Shown: one piece after another, positions 53,682-64,000 of the stretch
How positions within the stretch are numbered: position 1 is the first letter of the stretch
Layout of the letters: each line of letters starts with the position of its first letter
From: Breviolum minutum Mf 1.05b.01
Taxonomy: Eukaryota > Sar > Dinophyceae > Suessiales > Symbiodiniaceae
Direction of reading: 5' to 3'
Length of the DNA stretch: 64,000 nucleotides
NCBI GenBank assembly: GCA_000507305.1
Contig: DF239213.1
Location: 62,001 to 126,000 of the forward strand
The notes under the pieces: model-generated
What the model was told of the DNA's origin: nothing
Databases searched by the model: none
The model's input: only the letters and a program-made list of their open reading frames with translations
Translations under genes and position numbers: made by a program

Positions 53682-56521
53682 CTAGATTTATGACATGATC
53701 AGGGTACCCCCTCCACCTGTTGACCAAGATACAAGGAAGGTCGGTTGCTTCCGGGCGCAAGGCCTTTTTGGATGTGACAGTTATCACGGAATTGTGAAAA
53801 TTCACGCAACCTGGAAACATAAAATAAACAGATAGACAGATAGATTGATAGATACATAGATACATAGATGAAAATTGTTTCATTCAATAGACAAAAGTAA
53901 ATAAACAAATCAGCAAAGAAATTAGAAAACAAAATTAGACGACAAAGAATCAAATAAATGAATAGATAAACAAATAACATCAAAAATCAAAACGCAAGAA
54001 ATTGTCGGTCACCCAGAATAAAAGAGACTTCTCGCCAAAGACATGGACTCCCTTTGCAAAAACGTGGATCGACACAAGTCCAGTAGCCTCCTATCATTGG
54101 AGTGTCAGTGTGTCGCCCTGAAACCCGACCAACCTCATCGCTATCTCCCACCTTCCAAACACCCCAGAACACCCCTGACCTAGCAACGGCTGACGCAAGG
54201 ACGCCGTGTCTGGCTCCGTACAGCAGGTAGGAGACCAGCTTAGGTTGGCCTGGCGGAAGGTAAGTCTGGTCTGTTTTCAGATGCCACTCATGGCAAAATT
54301 ATGTTTGGCAGCTCAGCAACAAACGTATTCATGTAAGTCACATACATTTATACAATGCAATGCATCGTCTATGTTGCAAGTGTACATTCACCGGCACAGC
54401 CAGAAGCAACCGAAGTATAGGGATAGAAACAGGCAAGAATCCGAAGTTGTTTCAACCGTTGTTCAAAGTTTGAAGTCGCCGAAGTGATTGCTCATTACAA
54501 TGGGGGCGCAAATTCAAAAAAGGGTAGACAGTGGAAGGTTTCAGAGCGATCCATCTCCAAACTATCAAATGTCCCCTATCTTCAGAGTTTAGGAATGCCA
54601 CTTCTTGAGAAACTTTTTGGTTGATAGGCTGGTTGGCTGACACTCAAATCACGTAAAAGCTTGAAGAATCATCAAATCCTTTGTGAATTCTTCATTCTGT
54701 GGGGAACACTCACAGTACCAAAGCCCGTTTTTGTGTCGTACGACCTCCATCCGCCGTGCATGTTTTTGGGTCAGTACCTCACATGTCAGAACCGCAAATT
54801 CGCGAATTGCTCACCACCAAGACAAACCGTTCGTCTGTCTGGAATCAATGAACTCTGCTTTCAGAGCCACCATCTGCCAATCGGTATCAAAACATTTCCT
54901 GCTTCCAAGCAAAACCAAGCTGCTCGATTGCAAGCAGAAGCTTGTTGCAACAATGTGAACTGCTGCAACAGCAACTCTTCAAAGCCTGCTTTTGAGCAAA
55001 GCTGGTGAATCCATGAAGTACAACAAAGTCGAAAGTTGCAAATTCCACAGCAAAATCAGAAATCATCAGGGAAAAACCTAAAACCTGGATGGTATCTTTG
55101 AGAGGAAACCCTTAGCTTTTTGGATGTTTCAAACATGTTTGCCTCATTCAGTACTACGAAAATATATGGAGATATTGTAACATTGTATGTTTAGGAGCCT
55201 CCAGGGATCTCAACCCTTCGATTCTCCAAGGCTCCGGACTATCATGAGCATTTGGTTCCATGGCGCAAAAGGAGAAAGGACAATGGCTGCTATCTTGATG
55301 AAAGCAACAAAAAGATCACAATGTTCACATCTCTTGGTCAAACTAGAAAGAATATCCACACAACTTTCCATAAATATTCGCATCATTCTGGCAAATCAAG
55401 GGGAGTAGCATGAGGGACCAACCCAGGGGAACAACTGCATTTTTGACTTCATAAGATGCAACCAATGGCAAGAATGGGATCCCAGAACTGTGGGGTACAA
55501 CCTGTTGTTTGACGGCAACAGGTCTTGGTCTGAGCCAGCAGGGCTTGAAGCTTCTCAGATTCTTTGTGGTGAAACCCACCAGCCATACAAACAGCTCCCT
55601 TTTTCAGTACCCATGTATGGATGGCACAAAAAAACATCTACAGTATCATCTAGGCTATATTCTGAAAATCGAATCAGCAAAATCTTGTCACTTTGGTGTG
55701 GCCCCCCATTGCCAAAAGGAAAGCAAAGATTGGTAGGAAACCTCCAAATACATGGTGAGCATGAGGATCCAAACACAAATTCTGGATTTGTCTTCATCGC
55801 CGCTCACTTCAAAACAGCACCCAGTGGAAAAATTTTGAATCATGGTCTGGGGGGCCTACACCTCACGGATAAAGCTTCCCTCTGTGTCCAAATGTGTATC
55901 CCAGCCTTGGCCTTTGCTGCACCTACGTAAATTCCAAAGGCTCAAAGGTTGGAAAAGAACTGCACTTTTTCCCAATTTCCCTGAAAATTCACACTGAAAT
56001 GCCAAGCTGTTGTGATTCGATTACGTCTCTTGGCAATGTTCAAACGTTCAGGACTTTTCTTGTTCCACTTCTTCCATTCCTTCCAAAAAGCTTGGTTACT
56101 GGGGTACTGGATGCAACCCATGACACACGCCAACTATGCCCTCTGAACTCAAGGCGGCTGTAAAATTTGCTACTCAAAATTCAAAACTTCATCGCTGCGT
56201 TGATTGTAGCTTTTGCAGTCCTAGAGTTGACTCAAACTTGTAGAACTCCTGTGACTCTTCTCGGAAGCATTCAAAAAATCCTGTGCCATGTGCCATTTCA
56301 TGATACTTTGTTATCTTAACTGTTAATCCTTATGTCGTTTTCAAATCATACGAGTAGAACCACAGTGATTTTTGTATTTCAATGGCAAGCTGTGAGGCTC
56401 ACACCACTGTTCGGCACGTAAGAAAAAGCTGCCTGCGTGCGATCCAATTGTTTGCCCGGTTTAGAGTCTGCACAGTTTAGTGGGACATTTTTTTCAAGTT
56501 CAGGCAAGGCTGCTAACAGAT
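53682..56521. other. No confident gene; open frames on both strands
   Basis: GATAGATA-type repeats at about 53825-53870. A + strand frame (about 55490-55930) and - strand frames (about 55450-55640) both look protein-like and are mutually antisense, so none is called. Confidence 0.3.
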
Positions 56522-56944
56522 TCAACCAGTATCTAATAATACAAAAAAAAAACATGGACTAAAATTGAACTCCACCCCTGGCTTTTGGTTCTCGGTAGGA
56601 AGCAAGTTGTGGGGAACATCATGCTTGCGAAGATTATGATGAGCAACTCGAGCTTCAAAGTTGCCAATGCTATCCATCCTTTCTTTTTCGTTCCATCCCC
56701 ACGCAACAGTTTCGTAGCTGCCCATTCCAACTGAAGCCAAAGTGCCCTCCACTTTTTGCCCTCTCACCGGAATAACTTTCGAAACTGGCACGCTCTGTGC
56801 GAAACACATACGGTAACGCCTTGTGTTTAAACACCTTGGAGCGACGCTCCTCACAAACCTTTTTAAAAAGCACCAGAGTGGCGCTGTGTCAAAGACCTTC
56901 CACCACTGCTTGTTGTCCGTTTTCCTCCAAACTTTTGCAAGCAA
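56522..56944 (-). CDS. Candidate long exon, unknown protein
   Basis: A - strand frame open for 140 codons without an ATG at its start. The 3' part (KVEGTLASVGMGSYETVAWG, then HHNLRKHDVPHNLLPTENQK) is the protein-like portion. Exon limits unresolved; family not recognised. Confidence 0.33.
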   Translation of the reverse strand: MLAKVWRKTDNKQWWKVFDTAPLWCFLKRFVRSVAPRCLNTRRYRMCFAQSVPVSKVIPVRGQKVEGTLASVGMGSYETVAWGWNEKERMDSIGNFEARVAHHNLRKHDVPHNLLPTENQKPGVEFNFSPCFFFVLLDTG

Positions 56945-58348
56945 TATTTACACAAAGAGAAACGGATCATCAGTTTCACATCTACCAAAACATTTCCCAC
57001 AACTCCCAATGGTTGGAATAAAGGAATACATCCGCAGTACAGCTCTTTGACATCTTGCGCTGAACAAACTCATTATGAGATGCAGCACAAACCCATCTCC
57101 CTCTTCGCTACCTAGACAAGATGGTGAGGTGATCATTCGCGACGGAGGAGCCAAATCTGTAAACGAGTCCTAACCCGACAGCTGGAGGCTTTCCGACACG
57201 ACACCTCGACACACTCCATTCCAGTGGCCCGCACACACCCTGCTGGAGACGTGCGTCACCACTGCCGGCCTCCCAGCCAACGGATCAACAGGTGATTCAA
57301 ACGTTTAGAGCTTTGGACTCTCGATTTTGTGGTCAAAGATATCCAATTCATGCAGTCGTAGGGCTGATAAAACTTGTTTCTGAACACAGCTGGCCGGATT
57401 GAAGTCATTCTCAACAGCTTGGTCATACAAAAAGTTGATTTGTTGCAAGCAAGTTTGTTAAGGGTTATAGACCCCACTTGACCCTCGTGATGAGGGTGAT
57501 TTGTTGCCTTTTACCTGTCCTAACCTGTTCACCTTTCAAGGCTGAAAAAAAAGTTCTCGAAAATGGATTTCTCGTTTTTTGGGTATCTCAGAAATGCTTC
57601 TGTCTCTAAAGAGAGTCTTCCTGTTCTTGACCTTTTCTTTTCCTTACAACCCTCTTTTCTCATGTAAATATACAATACATGTATCGATATGTATGATCAC
57701 TCTTTTCCCGTTAAAGAGAGCCTCACTTTTCTTGACAAAATTTCCTCCTTAGAACCCTTTCTTCCGTGAAAAATGAGTTTTCCTGGCAAGGGCACATTCC
57801 TCTTCGTAACAAAACCGTTTTTTTCACATAGAAACCGCTTTCTTCTTCAAAAGAACCATCTCGCCACTCACCTTTTTTCAACTCTAAACAAAGCTATCCT
57901 TTTCGTGGTTGAAACGCTTTCCTTGTAAACCTTCTTTTCTGATAAGCACTTTGTCTGAACGGAGTTCCCTCTTCGGAGCAAAACATCTTTCCTAACCGCT
58001 TTCTTGTTTTACAAATACTCCTTCCTCAAAAGAATGCAATCCCATTCAAAGCAAGAACAATTTCCTTATTTGCCAATAATCCTTCCTGTAGAGAACGCCT
58101 GAGCTTTCCTAACCAAAACCACGAAGTCGGAAAAAAAAAAAGCGAAAACGCAAGCATGCGAAAAAGGAAAACCGCAGCAACACCAAACAAAAACGTGTGG
58201 TTGCAGAATGATCTGCAAGTGATTTTCCGTTTTCTGGTTTTCTCGAAAACAGTTTTCTCGAAACGACTTTCTTCGTTCAAGTTTTCTTGGCTGCATGTTT
58301 CTTGCCAGGTTGAATTTTTTGCGTGTTTGTAGAATCTAGAAGTTAGAC
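56945..58348. other. No confident gene; T/C-rich tract
   Basis: 57480-58050 is T/C-rich on + with many TTTCTT and CCTT runs (CTCTTTTC-like), resembling a decayed pyrimidine repeat. Confidence 0.35.
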
Positions 58349-58463
58349 CTATTGAATCTGGCAACTGGTCTTTGTCCGCTGTGAAGATGAATGCCTCCCT
58401 CCGGTCCGGAATGCAATCTGCGCACGAGCAAACTCTGGGATGCTCCGGATCATCAAATAACAT
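58349..58463 (-). CDS. Candidate first exon with Cys motif
   Basis: - strand ATG at 58463-58461, 38 codons plus one base to a GT donor (ATAG before GTCTAAC). It reads MLFDDPEHPRVCSCADCIPD then RREAFIFTADKDQLPDSI, with CxCxxC spacing. Family not recognised. Confidence 0.38.
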
Positions 58464-59245
58464 CAATTTGCCGAACGATCAAGACCGGCTGAAACTGATC
58501 ACAAAATGACATGTCACGACATATGTGCATGTCACTTCTCAAAATGTTTGTGTCATCTCGTGCGCGCATTAAAAATATACGACATCACAATGAATTCCTG
58601 TCTTCCTAGGCAAACGTGCTGGGAAAATTGAAGTTGAATTGCTCTCGTGCTTACAATAAATATCCCCTCGCCAACGGAGACAGCATTTCACACCCATTTC
58701 ATCCTTTATTTCTATTCAGACACAGATGAATTTGGATTTGATACCAAGCGTCGGTAATTTGAACTCTTGAAAGTTGAAATCTTTCGCAAGATCGGATTTG
58801 TTCAGCCCGAAATTTTCCACTCACCTCGTGGTCCTGTCTCAGCATTTTGATGTCTCTTCCCCTCGCACCCCATTTGGGGGATATCGTGGGGGTCCGGAGC
58901 CTTGTGCAAACAAACCAAATCTTTGATTGCGGTGTTTCTTTCCTCGCAACTGCAAATGCAGTAGCTCACTCCCAGCAAGCCGCTCCTTAGAGTGAGTTTC
59001 AGCAACCGAGCACCACCCATGTTTCACCCAGGGGCGACAAAAAAATCCGTTCCAATCCAGGGGGAAACCTGGACAACCCACGAACCCAATGCAGATTTGA
59101 AATGGTAGTTTTTTGCACAAAACCGATGTCGCAGCTGCTGCAACGTCGCAGCCAGTGCCGCGCCAGCAACGCAAAAAGATAGCGCCCGCAGCTGCTACAT
59201 ACACACACCAGTACTGGTTCGTTACCCGCAGCAAAACTATCTCTG
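58464..59245. other. No confident gene
   Basis: A - strand open frame at about 58840-59110 is protein-like but without clear limits. Confidence 0.3.
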
Positions 59246-59976
59246 TCCAACATTTCTCTCCAACACTCTTCTCCAACACTCTTGTTCAACACTTGTCTGC
59301 AACAGTTCTTTACAACACGCTTCTCCAACACTTCTCTACAGTGCTCTTTTCCTACACACCTCTACAACACTTCTCTACACTCTTCTCCAAACCTTCTCTA
59401 CAACACGCTTCTCCAACCAACACTTCTGTACAGTGCGCTTCTCCAACACTCCTCTACAACACTCCTCTACACTCTACACTCTTCTCCAACACTTGTCTGC
59501 AACAACACTTCTCTACAACAATGTTCTCCAACACTTCACTACAACACTCTTCTCCAACGCTTCTCGACAACACTTCTCGACAACACTTCTCTACAACACT
59601 CTTCTCCAACACTTCTCTACAACACTTCTCCAACACTTCTCTGCAACAACTCATTCACCAGCACTTCTCTATAGCGCAATTCTGCACGGCTTCTCTGGAA
59701 CACTCCCATCCCCAACACTTCTCCACAACACTCTTCCCCAACACTTCTCTAGAACACCTTTCTCCATCACTTCTCGTCGCCACACCTCTTTGCAACACTT
59801 CTCTACACCACGATTCTCCAACACTTGTCCGCAAGACTGTTCTCCAACACTTCTCCACCATACGATTCTCCAACACTTCTCTACCACAATTTTCGTCTCC
59901 AACACTTTTCTACAACACTCGTCTCCAACACTTCTCTAAAACTCCCCAACGCTTCTCTCCAACACTTCTCTACAGT
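59246..59976 (+). repeat. 13-bp minisatellite
   Basis: About 730 bases of imperfect AACACTTCTCTAC units, mostly 13 bp apart with some 11-bp spacings, alternating with AACACTCTTCTCC variants. All three + frames are largely open because the unit lacks stops, giving repetitive NTSLQHFST-type peptides. Confidence 0.9.
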
Positions 59977-59978
59977 GC

Positions 59979-60031
<53 letters not shown>

Positions 60032-60032
60032 C
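59977..60032 (+). repeat. (CAA)n microsatellite
   Basis: About 18 perfect CAA triplets directly joined to the minisatellite. Confidence 0.95.
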
Positions 60033-60158
60033 GATGACCACCCAAAAGGTAATCTTTTGCGATTGCAAAAACGACGGCCAAAACAGTCACGAAGTGGTGC
60101 CCCTGCCACGAACTCTAGTCCCTGTGAGAAGCACATTCAAACAACACCCCTAGGCCCT

Positions 60159-60504
60159 AAACACGTTTTGAATGCAATTCAACATGCAAACGCGACAGCA
60201 GATGGAGATGTCACAAAATGGCTCTGAACATCCCCTTTCTACAGATTCCTGGCACAGCGCAGCGACGACTGAATGACAGCACAAATACACTTCACAACAG
60301 AACTGTGCAGATCCAGTCAAACCCTGCACAAGCCCTGCGCACAGATTCCCCTAGCCACAGCGATGACTGCGCGACACTCTACAACAGAACTGCGCAGATC
60401 TTGTCGAGTCCCGCAAATGCTTTGTACGACTGTACATGACACATTCATCCGTAAACACGTCTTGCATGGAATTCAACATCGACAAACGGAGATGTCTCAA
60501 AATG
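60159..60504 (+). repeat. Degenerate local duplication
   Basis: 60159-60220 (AAACACGTTTTGAATGCAAT...) recurs diverged at 60453-60504. Between them AGCGACGACTGAATGAC (60261) recurs at 60359 as AGCGATGACTGCGCGAC. An old nested duplication with no gene. Confidence 0.55.
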
Positions 60505-62520
60505 CCACCCCTGCGATCAGTTCGTAAGGATACTCTAACAAACATGAATGAAATGCTGCCCTTGACACGAGGCGCAATGCCACACAAAACTTGCTTTTTT
60601 GATCCATACACATGCCGCAAATGCTGGCTCCATTGCCCTTGCCACGAAAAAGCACGACCCTTCACAATGGCATGTCAACAAAATGATGCGCCTCGCGTAA
60701 AATGCGATCCGGTGTCACCTCCCTAGCACACTTGTTGCAAACCGCCCAACGGAACGGAAGTAGCGCCGTACCCCAGCAATACTGCGAACGGCGAACTGCG
60801 GCTGCGGCGAACGCAACACCCACCGCCAGCAAACACAGCTCAACCCCCAGACCCCCACTCATAGACGAGAACCCTTCAGTACACATTCGCGAAAAAAAGT
60901 AAATAGTTGAACAAGTTCTCAAATGTTCATGAAAAAGAAAACTACTTAATCTAGAAGTTTACACTTTATAATTATCTAAAATTATAATATGTGTAATATA
61001 ATATTATTGATCAAGATAATATGTATCTGTATCATTCATATTGTGACTCAGCTAGACCATTCCGATTAGAAGTGCCGTGGAATAAGGCCATGGTCGGTCA
61101 ACGGCATTCTTCAAACTGCTTTAGACATGGGATTGATGTCGCAAGAAATCAACATCCAAGATCCCATATCAATATATCCATAAGATCATAAAAGCAGAAT
61201 AGTACGCCCAAAACGATCCAACCCTGCTGTGCCTCCACTCCGCCACCCAATCAACTGCAGCTCAGTGTCAGAGTCATGCGCACAGGAAAGAGGCGCGAAC
61301 CACACAAAAAGGGAAATTGGAAGGACTGGAGGCTGATACCTCTTACGGGCTGATTTGATATCCAGCCGTTCAGTCATCCACGCTGGCAGAACATTGGCAA
61401 TTGCACAGGCCTATCTCCCCAACCATTTTCCGAGATTCATCTACATATTGAAACTTTCTAGATTAGCAAGGACCAAGGGACCAACGCGAGTTTTCAGGAA
61501 CCAAACGGCTAAGCCTAAGCCACAAACTGCGTTTTTATGGTGTTGAAAGCTTCATCTGCACAGGAAATAAAACACGAAAGAAGGCTCTTCTTGGAACCTT
61601 CCTTTCTAATGCTTGACAGAATGGGTCTGGAGATTGGACTTATGTTTTATGATTCATAAGTTCATAAGCCTGATCGCCTGCAACCTTGACAAGTCTGAAA
61701 GTCGGAAGCTGTTGGGGAGCTTTGTTTCGACGGGATGCTGCCGGTAAGCTGTCCATCTGTACAAAGGATCTCACGCAGCAACCTGCCAACTATGCAAGGC
61801 GGCCAAGCTTCACTTGTGCTGCGACCTGGCTGGGTATCCCTCTGTGCTTAGATCATTCATGAATCTCTGATCTTTCGAATTCCAAGCACCATCATGTTAA
61901 GGCGGGAGTCAACGCGACACAGATTAGACAGACTAATGTCCAAATAGCCTATCGTTATATAACCATGCTTTCTAGTACCAGACTTCAAGACTTCAAGGAT
62001 ATTGTGCTTGAAATGCTATTTGTCCCTAACCACGCAAACCAGATTCTTCTAACCACGAAATCAAATTCTAGTATCTCCTCGAAATGAGTTCTGGTGATTC
62101 TTTTACGTCTTTTTTGAAGTTTTTGTTCTTCCTTTGCTTGGAGTTGGATATGAGAATTTGAGAGGCGGAGCATTCGAAAGGACTCAGAGTCCGGATTTGG
62201 GATCCCGAAACTCATTTCATGCCTCGACAATGATTTTTCGGGGTGAGGCGAAAGCTGTTTCGGGGTTCGGCAAACAAAAGTTCCGGCTTAGTCGTGGGAT
62301 GTTAAGAAAGTCTCATATCCAACAAAATGTTGCTTTCTTTAACTCACTCCAAGCTCCACCTTGATACTTCTAGCTTTTTCCCTCTCGGTCGCCTCAACAG
62401 CTCACCTGTCGCTTCTCCCAGGTGGCCTACCAACATTGAGATCCAGAAATCGTTTCAGTTGTAGGTAAATTATAACATATGTAGCTCTCTCTTGATATCC
62501 CTGAGACAAACTTGCCGAAC
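60505..62520. other. No confident gene
   Basis: AT-rich at 60950-61060. - strand open frames near 61200-61380 and 61985-62230 are possible exons without firm limits. A 13-base inverted pair (GTTGGATATGAGA near 62143 and its complement near 62311) is present. Confidence 0.3.
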
Positions 62521-62776
62521 CTGCATGAGTTCTTGCCAGTGTCCGGGTTCGCAGCTTCCCTGCCATCCAAGCAGAGTTGAATTTGCCCCGCCCCATACCA
62601 CCAGCCGAAACAGCTATGCCTACTCTTGCCATGTCAACAGTCAAATTTGTTTTAAAAAAAAGCTGCAGATTTGTCCTATCAGGTTTAACCGACCCATGCA
62701 CCCGCACCGCAAATGGTTTCACTTCCAGATCCAACTCGTCGATGATGGATTGGGACTTTACTGGCTGGTCAGACAT
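62521..62776 (-). CDS. Candidate first exon, unknown protein
   Basis: - strand ATG at 62776-62774 (A at -3) opens 85 codons to a GT donor (CATGCAG before GTTCGGC). It reads MSDQPVKSQSIIDELDLEVK, then PFAVRVHGSVKPDRTNLQLF, and a Gly-rich stretch, AVSAGGMGRGKF. Composition is convincingly protein; the family is not recognised and later exons were not found. Confidence 0.48.
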
Positions 62777-64000
62777 TCTTCTTTCCTGGACGGTCAGGTA
62801 GAGGAAATATCCAATAGGTAGAAACTCATCACAAAAAATACTCCTACAGTGGATTTGATCTAGTGATACATGACCTGCAGTATCTGAGATAGAAGGTTTA
62901 CAGTTTACACACCTTGATGTTTTCGTAACCCGTTCTTCTCAGTTGACATTAGAACCTGCAAGTCCTCAAGAACCTTCTGGAACCTTCCAGGATCTTCAGC
63001 TCCGAAGCCAGAGCACTTCCAATGTTGCTACCTGGGCACCTTCCTCAGGGCTCCTACCAACCGACCCTTCGCATCATATCTGGAAGCTTTCTGAAGCTAC
63101 ACGGCTACACCTCCTATGCTTGACCTTCACCGTAGCCCCAAGCATCAGCGCCTTCGAGGCGGCAACTTCTGTAGATGACACAGGTGTGTCTTTATCATCT
63201 TTATCTTTGCTTCCATAACGCACCTAGGCCAACAGGTGAGCTGGCAGCAAGGACTTCTTGCTACTCTCCGGACAAGCGAAATGAGAAGCACCACGTACTC
63301 AAAGGCTTGTTCACTCTTTACATTTCCTATATCCATGCAAGTTTGCTGGACTGAAGAATGCAAATTTCGGCATCACCACCGCCCCACAAACATCAGCAAA
63401 CCTCCCAAACAACTCCACCCAAACTGGGCCTTTCTCAGGAAGGAGGGCAAATAGCGACTGAAGGATGAACCGCTGGTTGGGGGTGTCGGCACCCTCAGTC
63501 ATCGACTTTGACGCAAAGATTAGTACACATGTGTGAAAGAGAAAGGGAATATTTGCTTGGTAAAAGATGGGGGTGAAGTGAAGGTTGAATGACGCAAACT
63601 GTGCGGTCTGGTGGAGAACTCCCACGCAGCTTTTCCAAGTCAAAAGCCTTTTCTACCTTTGACCACTCACTTTGCACTATTCCCACACACACACGGACGG
63701 CCCAGCAAAGATCAAAGATCAAGCAAAACAAAGACTGCATTGGCCTGCTTCCAAAAGAAACTCATGTGTACCCTCTACAGGGACGAGTCGGACCTCGCAA
63801 AAAAAACATACAATGAATTCGAGTCCACCAAGGAGCTGCTTCTCTTTCGCCGCTTCCCGCCCGCCGCTCGATGAGTTAGTCGGCATCCCCTAGAGACTCG
63901 GAGTGCAAACAAAAGGCCGTGACATGTCATGGGAATTGATGAATCATTGGCTAGACAACTGATGTACTCAAAGAGCAAAACCGGGATTGCAGTCTTTTCG
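62777..64000. other. No confident gene
   Basis: A - strand frame at about 63172-63115 (VAASKALMLGATVKVKHR, before GTGTAGCC) is a possible exon. Otherwise nothing recognisable. Confidence 0.3.

Noticed and set aside
55449..55930. Opposing protein-like frames on both strands
   Set aside because: One must be a shadow of the other and no splice or family evidence decides between them.
59113..60153. 346-codon + strand frame of NTSLQHFST-type repeats
   Set aside because: All three + frames are open through the 13-bp minisatellite, so openness is a repeat artefact.

Overview
This window looks like nuclear DNA of a dinoflagellate, most like a Symbiodiniaceae-type genome. The reasons are: coding sequence split into many short exons whose introns start with GT, GC or GA and end with AG; a Ty1/copia element with an integrase-before-reverse-transcriptase order and a methyltransferase-like insert; a 16-base match to the dinoflagellate spliced leader; and long simple-sequence tracts in the spaces between exons. 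No prokaryotic features (operons, ribosome binding sites, CRISPR) are present.

The dominant single feature is a complete LTR retrotransposon at 16062-25090 on the + strand. It has two 193-bp LTRs that I read as identical, a TATAT target duplication, a primer binding site directly after the 5' LTR, a single Gag-Pol reading frame of about 2450 codons, and a second unrecognised reading frame of 262 residues between RNase H and the 3' LTR. Between protease and integrase the polyprotein carries a domain resembling a C5 cytosine methyltransferase fold. A 336-bp direct repeat joined by a single N interrupts that domain and is probably an assembly join.

The clearest cellular genes are two tandem genes for ribosomal protein eL31 (RPL31), both on the - strand (31810-29598 and 35519-33600). 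I could place every exon by homology and reading phase. The two copies differ in intron number and position, and one carries a 60-nt GC-AG insertion. A voltage-gated cation channel fragment (S3 to S5, - strand, 47781-45873) and an EF-hand gene with 17- and 20-nt micro-exons (- strand, 42152-41553) are also phase-consistent. Another EF-hand gene ends at 5089 and faces a short + strand gene ending at 5009.

Layout: 1-5 kb microsatellites and isolated exons; 5-8.5 kb the - strand EF-hand gene; 8.5-16 kb sparse exons and a degenerate repeat field; 16-25 kb the retrotransposon; 25.7-29.3 kb C-terminal exons of unknown genes; 29.6-35.5 kb the eL31 pair; 36-42.5 kb further - strand exons; 43-45 kb AT-rich sequence; 45.5-52 kb channel and other - strand exons around a 330-bp gap; 52-64 kb few exons, minisatellite and degenerate repeats. 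Most supported exons are on the - strand, in keeping with the unidirectional gene clusters known from dinoflagellates.

Limits: exons were found by eye from open frames, splice-site context and phase. Only eL31, the channel, the EF-hand loops and the retrotransposon were recognised as families. Single exons of unknown proteins are offered as candidates at low to moderate confidence, and many more exons are probably present.
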